DNA of 6,129 bases from Elusimicrobiota bacterium (GTDB taxonomy: Bacteria; Elusimicrobiota; Elusimicrobia; UBA1565; UBA9628): the NCBI GenBank assembly GCA_023700845.1, contig JAMPYD010000131.1:1-6129 (forward strand), given 5' to 3'. The notes under the pieces were generated by a model. That model was given only the letters and a program-made list of their open reading frames with translations, searched no databases and was not told the origin of the DNA. Below are positions 1 through 4,446 of this stretch, piece after piece. Both the position numbers and the translations under genes were made by a program. The stretch's first letter is position 1. The number at the start of each line of letters is the position of its first letter.

Positions 1-362
1 CGGGCTTCTGCGTGCTGACCGGGGCGCTCGTCGGCGGCGGCCGGGTCGCGCTCGGCCGCGCGGAGCGCGCCGCCGCCGCCGCGCTCGAGCGCGCGCTGGG
101 CTGGACCGCGCGCGAGACTTTGCTCGCCGACGCCGCCGAGCTCGCCGCCCTCGGCGTCCTCTCCGGCCTCGCGGCCTCCGCGACGGCCGCGGGGCTCGGC
201 TGGGCCGTCGCCCGGCGCCTGTCCGTGCCCTTCGCCGCCGATCCGCGGGAGGCCGCCCTGCTCTTCGCCGCCGCGGCGCTCCTGCCCGTCGGCGTCGGCC
301 TGCTCGCCGGGGCCGCGGGACGCCGCGCCGCCGTGATGGACGCCCTGCGCCGCGATGCCTGA
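1..362 (+). CDS. FtsX-like ABC transporter permease, C-terminal end (5' truncated)
   Basis: The frame is open from the left window edge (first full codon at 3) to a TGA at 360-362, giving about 119 C-terminal residues. The visible layout is the end of one hydrophobic segment, a cytoplasmic stretch containing RALGWTARETLLADAAEL, a hydrophobic segment (GVLSGLAASATAAGLGWAVA), a short loop with a proline, and a last hydrophobic segment (LLFAAAALLPVGVGLLAGAA) followed by GRRAAVMDALRRDA. This matches the C-terminal half of FtsX/MacB-type permease domains: an 'xRALGxxxxxxxxxxLxE' coupling segment, two helices, then a closing 'PxRRAAxxDPxxALRxE'-like tail. Such proteins work with an ATPase in the inner membrane, in lipoprotein, lipid or peptide export or in cell-wall hydrolase control; the substrate cannot be told here. 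The GTG at 12 is not the real start, because the frame continues upstream. The family call rests on pattern, not on a diagnostic motif. Confidence 0.72.
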   Translation, partial: GFCVLTGALVGGGRVALGRAERAAAAALERALGWTARETLLADAAELAALGVLSGLAASATAAGLGWAVARRLSVPFAADPREAALLFAAAALLPVGVGLLAGAAGRRAAVMDALRRDA

Positions 363-368
363 AGGTCC

Positions 369-401
369 CAGTGCCTTCATGGGTCAAACGGCCCGGCACT
401 G
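369..401 (+). terminator. Hairpin between the permease stop and the next promoter
   Basis: A perfect 7-bp inverted repeat, CAGTGCC (369-375) and GGCACTG (395-401), starts seven bases after the permease stop codon. Inside it GGG (381-383) can pair with CCC (392-394), leaving a 5-nt bulge and an 8-nt loop. There is no T-run after the stem, so it is not a classical intrinsic terminator. Its right arm ends three bases before the TAGAAT -10 box of the next gene, so it could instead be an operator or an mRNA 3'-end structure. The role is inferred. Confidence 0.4.
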
Positions 402-404
402 TGC

Positions 405-410
405 TAGAAT
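405..410 (+). promoter_or_regulatory. -10 box TAGAAT, predicting a leaderless transcript
   Basis: TAGAAT (4 to 5 matches to the TATAAT consensus, with the key A2 and T6) stands in GC-rich sequence. It is separated from the ATG at 417 by exactly six bases (CGGCCC). A start site about seven bases after the -10 box would fall on the A of the ATG. No Shine-Dalgarno sequence is present. No good -35 hexamer is seen 16-18 bp upstream (the region around 381-388 reads GGGTCAAA), so the promoter may rely on the -10 region or on an activator. Confidence 0.6.
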
Positions 411-416
411 CGGCCC

Positions 417-1250
417 ATGAAGAACCTCCTCCCCGCCCTCGCCCTGCTCCTGTCGCCGCTGGCCGCCTCCGCCGACAACGGCGCCCTGCCCGCTTTCCGG
501 TTCACCGGCGCCGCGCAGCTGCGCGCCGAAAAGACCGCGTTCGCCGCGCCCGAGCCGCGCCCGGCCGACGTCGTGTCCCAGAGCCACATGCACATCCAGG
601 CGGGCAAGGACGTCCTGTTCGGCTACGCCAAGACGCCCGAGCAGTTCGCCGAGGCCTCCGCCTACTGGGCGGAGGTGCTCCGGTCCGCGGGCATCGAGCC
701 CGGCGCGGCGACCTATAAAGACGGCCTCTTCACCCTCGCCTACCGCACGGCCGACGGCCGCGCGCTTCGCGGCTTCATGGCCGACCCCCGCCAGTTCCCG
801 CCGAAGGACGAGGCGGGCCTGCGGGCCAACATGGCCCTGGCCTCGAAGGCGCTGTCCGACGCGGGCCTGTCCCCGGTCTCGGCGCGCGTGCTGAACCTCG
901 AGTACGCCCTGCCGACCTACTCGATCCTCTACCTCGTCAAGCCCGAGGCCCTTCGCGAGCACGAGACCCAGCTCCGCGTGCTGAAGCCGGGCGACGACAT
1001 CGACGCGGGACTGATCCGGGCCTCCGGCGTGAGCGTCGTGCAGAAGCCCTCGCCGTGGCTGCTCGTCTACATCGGCCCCGAGCTCGGCTACGTCGGCCTG
1101 ATCGCGAAGACCGCGGAGGACCTCGCCGTCCGCCTCGAGAAGCGCAAGGCCCTCCTCGTCGCCGCGGGCAAGAAGATCATCGGCCACGCGCTCGTCGCCG
1201 TGGACCACGACGAGTACAAGTTCGGCGCCGAGCTCCTCTTTTTCCAGTAG
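417..1250 (+). CDS. Exported protein of unknown function, 277 aa
   Basis: I do not recognise this family. The protein starts with a clear Sec signal peptide: MKN, a Leu/Ala/Pro core to about residue 15, and a cleavage site at ASA|DN after residue 19. It should therefore be periplasmic or secreted. The mature part has no further membrane helix and no cysteine pair. It contains a His-rich SHMHIQAG stretch (about residues 56-62), a central alpha/beta-looking region with repeated Ala/Glu helices (TPEQFAEASAYWAEVLRSAG), a Tyr-rich EYALPTYSILYLV strand (about 162-174) and WLLVYIGPELGYVGLI (about 214-229). The C-terminal end is FGAELLFFQ. The ATG at 417 is supported by the signal peptide and by the -10 box six bases upstream. 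The nearest gene on the left is unrelated by frame and separated by a hairpin, so it is probably monocistronic. Codon use matches its neighbours. Confidence 0.85.
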   Translation: MKNLLPALALLLSPLAASADNGALPAFRFTGAAQLRAEKTAFAAPEPRPADVVSQSHMHIQAGKDVLFGYAKTPEQFAEASAYWAEVLRSAGIEPGAATYKDGLFTLAYRTADGRALRGFMADPRQFPPKDEAGLRANMALASKALSDAGLSPVSARVLNLEYALPTYSILYLVKPEALREHETQLRVLKPGDDIDAGLIRASGVSVVQKPSPWLLVYIGPELGYVGLIAKTAEDLAVRLEKRKALLVAAGKKIIGHALVAVDHDEYKFGAELLFFQ

Positions 1251-1254
1251 GCGT

Positions 1255-1288
1255 CCGCCGCGCCGTTCCTCAGTCGTCGGAGCGGCGG
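1255..1288. terminator. Hairpin between convergent gene ends
   Basis: CCGCCGCGCCG (1255-1265) pairs with CGGAGCGGCGG (1278-1288), giving 10 of 11 base pairs (one G/A mismatch) around a 12-nt loop. It begins five bases after the stop of the + strand exported-protein gene. It spans the stop codon of the minus-strand small membrane gene (1270-1272), which lies in the loop. No T-run follows on either strand, so if it ends transcription it does so without a U-tract, or it acts as a 3' protective structure. The pairing is seen directly; the function is inferred. Confidence 0.45.
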
Positions 1289-1476
1289 CCGAGGGACCCG
1301 TTCCGGAAGACGTCCCGGTCGAGGGAGCGGACCTTGCGGCGGGAGATGCCGTACCAGGCCAGCGCGCAGCCCGAGGTCAAAGCGAGCCGCGGGGGAGTGA
1401 CGCCCCGGAACAGCATGACCAGAGCGGCGACCGCGGCCGCGGGCAGGAATATCCAGCGCAGGTGCTCGAGCTTCAT
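1270..1476 (-). CDS. Small two-helix membrane protein, 68 aa, unknown function
   Basis: This short gene fills the space between the exported-protein gene and the kinase gene. From the ATG at 1476 it reads MKLEHLRWIFLPAAAVAALV and ends in GRRSDD with a TGA at 1272-1270. A first hydrophobic stretch (about residues 8-23) and a second (about 30-43, ALTSGCALAWYGIS) are joined by a short FRGVTPPR loop. An Arg/Lys-rich tail (RRKVRSLDRD) follows, so a two-helix hairpin with both ends in the cytoplasm is likely. Third codon positions are almost all G/C, as in the certain genes. A TTG four codons upstream (1488) is possible, but the ATG lies better behind the AT-rich promoter region. No family is recognised. 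It is divergently transcribed from the histidine kinase and shares its 35-bp control region, so a functional link with that kinase is possible but unproven. Confidence 0.65.
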   Translation of the reverse strand: MKLEHLRWIFLPAAAVAALVMLFRGVTPPRLALTSGCALAWYGISRRKVRSLDRDVFRNGSLGRRSDD

Positions 1477-1503
1477 ACGCGCCGCCAATCATAATATAGA
1501 ATA
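1472..1503. promoter_or_regulatory. Bidirectional promoter between kinase and small membrane gene
   Basis: Positions 1487-1503 are almost purely A/T, an isolated island in GC-rich DNA, inside the 35-bp spacer between divergent ATGs (1476 minus, 1512 plus). On the + strand, TTCATA (1472-1477), 17 bp and TATAGA (1495-1500) make one reading. TAGAAT (1497-1502), the same hexamer as before the gene at 417, makes another, with the ATG nine bases on. On the minus strand, TATTAT (1496-1491) and TATATT (1498-1493) each match five of six -10 positions. The + strand kinase start has no Shine-Dalgarno sequence. The exact boxes used are uncertain; the island and its near-symmetry are directly visible. Confidence 0.6.
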
Positions 1504-1511
1504 GCCGCCTG

Positions 1512-3074
1512 ATGGGCGACTCTCCCGCCGCCGCCACGCCTCCTCCCGCCTCGGGCGACCTGATGGCCCTGCGCTACCAGCGCCTGGTCCTCCTCAACCG
1601 CATGTCGGTCGCGCTGTTCGGCGACAAGCCCTTCGCTGCGGCCCTGCCCGAGGCCTGCCACGCCGCGATGGCGCTGATGAGCGCGCAGTCGGTCTCCGTG
1701 TACTTCACCGACGAGCGCGGGAACTCCGTCCTCGCCTACCGCCACGCCGACAAGCGGCTCTCCGACGAAGCGGCGCGCCGCGCCGAGGCGGACCTGCTCG
1801 CCAGCGCGTTCTCCGGCAAGCGCATCGTGACGAGCGCCGCGGACGGCCGCGGCTGGGAGGCGGCGCCGCTGCTGCACCTGACCGCCGAGGAGGCCCTGCT
1901 GACCGGCGGCGTCGTCTTCGGCCGCGTGAAGGCCGAGCCGCTCGACGCGGAGCGGGAGGGCGGCCTCGTCGAGATCGCGCGCCACCTGCGCAACGCGCGG
2001 CTGATCCAGCAGACGCTCCAGAACCGGAAGATCTCCGCCGCGATCGTCGACCAGTCCTCGGAGGCGATCTTCGTGACCGACCTGGAGCAGAAGGTCCTGA
2101 CCTGGAACTCCGGGGCCGAGCGCCTTTTCCAGTGGCGCCGCGACGAGGCGCTCGGCCGCCACGGCGCCTTCCTCGTGCCGCCGGACCGCGTCGAGGAGAT
2201 CGAGACGGTCGTCAAGGAGGTCCTCGCCCGGGGCTCCAAAACCCCGGTCGAGACCGAGCGCCTGCGCAGCGACGGGACCTCCGTCGCGGTCGAGGGCTCG
2301 TTCACCCTCCTCAAGGACGACTCCGGCGCGCCGTTCGCGATCGTGCGCTCCTACCGCGACATCACCAAGCGCAAGCAGGTCGAGCGCATGAAGGCCGAGT
2401 TCACCGCTTTGGTCAGCCACGAGCTGCGCACGCCGCTGACGGCCATCCGCGGCTTCGCGGAGACCCTGCGGGACTTCGGCGACGAGCTGGAGGCGGAGAA
2501 GCGGCGTCACTACCTGCAGATCATCCTCGACGAGGCGACGCGGCTGTCGCACATGGTCGGGGACTTCCTCGACATCGCCCGCATCGAGGGGGGCGGCATC
2601 GAGACCGAGCTCTCGGAGGTGCGGACCGCGCCCCTGTTCGACCGGATCGAGCGCCTGTTCAAGGAGCACCCCTCCAAGCCGAGCTTCCGGCTCGAGGTCG
2701 GCCCCGGCGCGGAGTCCCTGCGCGGCGACGAGGAGCAGCTGTACCGCCTGTTCGTCAACCTCGCCGGCAACGCGCTGAAGTACACGCCCCCCGGAGGAGC
2801 CGTGACGCTGAGGGCGGAGGCCCGGGGCGAAGACGTCGAGCTCAGCGTGGAGGACCAGGGCCCGGGGGTCTCGAAGGAGGACCAAAAGCGCCTCTTCGAG
2901 AAGTTCTACCGCGCGGGCGACGCCGTCACGCGCAAGACCCCGGGCACGGGCCTCGGCCTCGCCATCTGCAAGGGCATCGCCGAGGCGCACGCGGGAACGA
3001 TCCGCATCGAGAGCGAGCCCGGCCGCGGCGCCCGCTTCATCGCCCGCCTGCCGAAAAAAGGCCCGCGCGGCTAA
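1512..3074 (+). CDS. Cytoplasmic GAF-PAS sensor histidine kinase, 520 aa
   Basis: The order is an N-terminal GAF-like domain (about residues 22-165), a PAS domain (about 172-288, with AIFVTDLEQKVLTWNSGAERLF and the closing IVRSYRDITKRK), a HisKA dimerisation domain and an HATPase_c domain. All catalytic boxes are present: the H-box SHELRTPLTAIRGF with phospho-acceptor His303, the N-box NLAGNALKYTP (Asn416, Asn420), the G1 box DQGPGV (Asp448), the F-box LFEKFYR and the G2 box GTGLGLAICKGIAEAH (Gly478-Gly482). It should autophosphorylate on His303 and pass phosphate to a response regulator. No transmembrane segment is seen, so the signal is probably sensed in the cytoplasm by GAF or PAS, ligand unknown. 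No response regulator lies in this window, so it is an orphan here. The ATG at 1512 suits the AT-rich promoter; an ATG at 1563 is the alternative start. The TAA overlaps the stop codon of the convergent gene. Confidence 0.95.
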   Translation: MGDSPAAATPPPASGDLMALRYQRLVLLNRMSVALFGDKPFAAALPEACHAAMALMSAQSVSVYFTDERGNSVLAYRHADKRLSDEAARRAEADLLASAFSGKRIVTSAADGRGWEAAPLLHLTAEEALLTGGVVFGRVKAEPLDAEREGGLVEIARHLRNARLIQQTLQNRKISAAIVDQSSEAIFVTDLEQKVLTWNSGAERLFQWRRDEALGRHGAFLVPPDRVEEIETVVKEVLARGSKTPVETERLRSDGTSVAVEGSFTLLKDDSGAPFAIVRSYRDITKRKQVERMKAEFTALVSHELRTPLTAIRGFAETLRDFGDELEAEKRRHYLQIILDEATRLSHMVGDFLDIARIEGGGIETELSEVRTAPLFDRIERLFKEHPSKPSFRLEVGPGAESLRGDEEQLYRLFVNLAGNALKYTPPGGAVTLRAEARGEDVELSVEDQGPGVSKEDQKRLFEKFYRAGDAVTRKTPGTGLGLAICKGIAEAHAGTIRIESEPGRGARFIARLPKKGPRG

Positions 3075-3086
3075 AGCGCGTCGGCC
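3054..3086 (-). terminator. Intrinsic terminator of the lysine-rich protein gene
   Basis: Read on the minus strand: GGCC (3086-3083), a 2-nt bulge, CGCGC (3080-3076), a 7-nt loop, GCGCG (3068-3064), GGCC (3063-3060), then TTTTTT (3059-3054). That is a nine-pair, all G/C stem directly followed by six T, a canonical Rho-independent layout. The TAG stop of the minus-strand gene (3073-3071) lies in the loop. The same bases encode the last residues of the histidine kinase (PKKGPRG and stop) on the + strand. On the + strand only a broken pyrimidine stretch follows, so function there is doubtful. Confidence 0.8.
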
Positions 3087-3445
3087 TCGGTCTTCTTCTC
3101 GGCGCAGGACTCTTCCGAGCCGCAGGCCCCGGCGCCGTCTCCCGAGCCGATCTCCGGAGGCTCCGAGCGCTTCTTCTTCTTCGCCTGGGCCTTCTTCTTC
3201 GCGTTCGGATCGACGGGATCGCCGTTCTCGTTGAAGCGGTACGTCGACGCCCCTTCCTCGGGCGAGCGGGACTTGTACTTGGAGCGCTCGTAGTCGTAGC
3301 CCTTCTTCGCCGGCTTCTTCTTCGCCTTGGGAGCGGGCTTGATCTCCTCGTTTTGGATCGGGTCGTCCTCGGCGCGGACCGAGCCCGAGGGGGCGGCGAA
3401 GGCGAGGATCAGGGCGCCGCTCAGGAAAAGTCGTCGTGGTGTCAT
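3071..3445 (-). CDS. Lysine-rich exported protein, 124 aa, unknown function
   Basis: No family is recognised. The start MTPRRLFLSGALILAFAAP is a classic Sec signal peptide, with probable cleavage at VRA|ED after residue 25. The mature part, about 99 residues, is highly charged and low in complexity. It has Lys/Ala/Pro tracts (KPAPKAKKKPAKK, about 37-49; AKKKAQAKKKK, about 82-92), a Tyr-rich middle (YDYERSKYKSRS), a STYRFNENGDPVDPN segment (about 67-81) and a Gly/Ser/Glu-rich tail with two cysteines (108 and 114) that could form a disulphide. It may bind a polyanion such as cell-wall polymer, nucleic acid or phospholipid; this is inferred from charge only. The frame is open further upstream to 3712, but the ATG at 3445 is fixed by the signal peptide and by the promoter just before it. 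It lies 41 bases after rlmM and may also receive read-through from that operon. Confidence 0.82.
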   Translation of the reverse strand: MTPRRLFLSGALILAFAAPSGSVRAEDDPIQNEEIKPAPKAKKKPAKKGYDYERSKYKSRSPEEGASTYRFNENGDPVDPNAKKKAQAKKKKRSEPPEIGSGDGAGACGSEESCAEKKTEADAL

Positions 3446-3451
3446 GTTCTT

Positions 3452-3480
3452 AGTATAGCCTCCCGCCCCCCCTCTTTCAA
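3452..3480 (-). promoter_or_regulatory. Sigma-70-type promoter, predicted leaderless
   Basis: On the minus strand TTGAAA (3480-3475) is followed by a 17-bp spacer and TATACT (3457-3452). Each hexamer matches five of six consensus positions. The ATG of the lysine-rich protein gene starts exactly six bases after the -10 box (AAGAAC between), so transcription should begin at or next to the A of the ATG. A GGAGG string lies upstream inside the spacer, too far from the ATG to serve as a ribosome binding site and outside the expected transcript. This is the best promoter in the window. Confidence 0.78.
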
Positions 3481-3486
3481 GCTCGA

Positions 3487-4446
3487 TTAAGCGGAGCGTT
3501 CGCCGACGAGGGTCAGCTCCTCGCGGTCGTGGAACAGGTGGCGCGCGCGCAGGAGCGCGCACTTCGGGCGCAGGGCCCCGGCCCGGCTCAGCACGCGCAG
3601 GGGATCGTGGCGGCCGAACTTCAGGTTGACGACGAAGCGCCGGCACCAGCCCTTGTCGAGCCATTGGCCGAGCAGATCGGCGATCCGGTCCGGATCCTCG
3701 ACCATGTCGCAAAACAGCCAGTCGACCGTCTCCGCCGGCGCGTACTTGAAGGCGTCCTCGGCCTTATGCGTGATGGCCGCGTGGATCGCGCCTCCCTTGA
3801 GAGGGCCGTTGTCGACGGCGACGACGAGGGCCCCGCGCTTGGCCGCGCTGTAGCTCCAGCCGCCCGGAGCCGCTCCCAGGTCGACGACGGTCTCGCCCGC
3901 CTGCGGCTCGCGTCCGAGCAGGCCGTAGGCCTCCTCGGCCTTCAGGTAGGAGCGGGACGGGGCCTGGGGGTCGTCGGCCATGCGCCGCTGGCCGCCGGCG
4001 ACCGCCTCCCGGGAGACATAGGCCCGGTCGAAGGCGGGAAGGTAGGCGAAGAAGCCGCGCGCGGGCCCGGGGCCCGGGCGCCCGTGGACGGCGAGCTTGG
4101 CCACGCGCGACATGCGCCCCTTCACCCGGGCGAAGGCCTCCTCGGCGGCCGTCTTCGCGCGGCGGCTGAGCCCCGGCTCCCCCGAGGATTCGACGCAGAA
4201 CGGCCACGGCCCCTCGAAGCGCTCGTCCTTCGTCGACGCGGTGAAGAAGTCGGCCATGGCGCCGGCCAGAGCGTTGAGGGACTTGCCCTCGACGGTCGCG
4301 GGCGACTTCAGCGACAGGTGCGCGAAGCACAGCTCGCCCGCGCCGTCGGGCCCGAGCACCCAGCCGGGTCCCGACGCCTCGACGGCGCCGCCGAGCTCCT
4401 TGATGAGGAAGGCCTCGTAGCCGGCCTGGCACAAGTGAAGCGTCAT
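3487..4446 (-). CDS. rlmM: 23S rRNA C2498 2'-O-ribose methyltransferase RlmM
   Basis: It transfers a methyl group from S-adenosylmethionine to the 2'-hydroxyl of a cytidine in the peptidyl-transferase region of 23S rRNA (C2498 in E. coli numbering). The 319 residues include an N-terminal RNA-binding half (about 1-160, THUMP-like in this family; it begins LCQAGYEAFLIKELGG) and an FtsJ/RrmJ-type Rossmann domain. Visible landmarks are APSRSYLKAEEAY (Lys169), the SAM motif VVDLGAAPGGWSYS (Asp189), VDNGP, WLFCDMVE (Asp247), GWCRRFVVNLKFG (Lys276) and ARHLFHDREELTLVG (Glu309/310). Together they keep the K-D-K-E tetrad, and several strings resemble E. coli RlmM closely from memory. It is shorter than the 366-residue E. 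coli protein. The ATG at 4446 overlaps the upstream stop as ATGA, so translation is coupled. The open frame extends to 4839, but that part is antisense shadow over the upstream gene. Confidence 0.93.
   Translation of the reverse strand: MTLHLCQAGYEAFLIKELGGAVEASGPGWVLGPDGAGELCFAHLSLKSPATVEGKSLNALAGAMADFFTASTKDERFEGPWPFCVESSGEPGLSRRAKTAAEEAFARVKGRMSRVAKLAVHGRPGPGPARGFFAYLPAFDRAYVSREAVAGGQRRMADDPQAPSRSYLKAEEAYGLLGREPQAGETVVDLGAAPGGWSYSAAKRGALVVAVDNGPLKGGAIHAAITHKAEDAFKYAPAETVDWLFCDMVEDPDRIADLLGQWLDKGWCRRFVVNLKFGRHDPLRVLSRAGALRPKCALLRARHLFHDREELTLVGERSA
4443..4446 (-). promoter_or_regulatory. ATGA stop-start overlap (translational coupling)
   Basis: The minus strand reads ATGA at 4446-4443. The ATG starts rlmM and the TGA ends the exported-protein gene, in different frames. 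Only a short G-rich stretch (GGGGAA) lies directly before the ATG, too close for normal Shine-Dalgarno spacing, so re-initiation by the terminating ribosome is the likely mode. Confidence 0.8.

Noticed and set aside
384..1208. Minus-strand open frame of 274 codons opposite the exported-protein gene
   Set aside because: The product is Arg/Gly/Leu-rich with no domain, and it lies fully antisense to a gene with a signal peptide and promoter. It is a typical shadow frame in GC-rich DNA.
1473..2990. Minus-strand open frame of 505 codons opposite the histidine kinase
   Set aside because: Its length comes from the scarcity of stop codons in GC-rich DNA. The opposite strand has every kinase motif, and this product is low-complexity with no domain.
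3161..3325. Repeated CTTCTTCTTCGC-like units as a possible tandem repeat or array
   Set aside because: The units are irregular and are explained by lysine/alanine codons of the minus-strand gene. There is no constant repeat with unique spacers, so it is not a CRISPR array.
2132..3490. Plus-strand 452-codon frame running from inside the kinase past its end
   Set aside because: It is a frame-shifted reading of the kinase (Arg/Pro-rich) and runs antisense through the lysine-rich gene. It has no start signal.
3446..3712. N-terminal extension of the lysine-rich protein frame
   Set aside because: The extension is Arg/Pro-rich, antisense to nothing real but overlapping rlmM in another frame. The signal peptide and a near-consensus promoter set the start at 3445.
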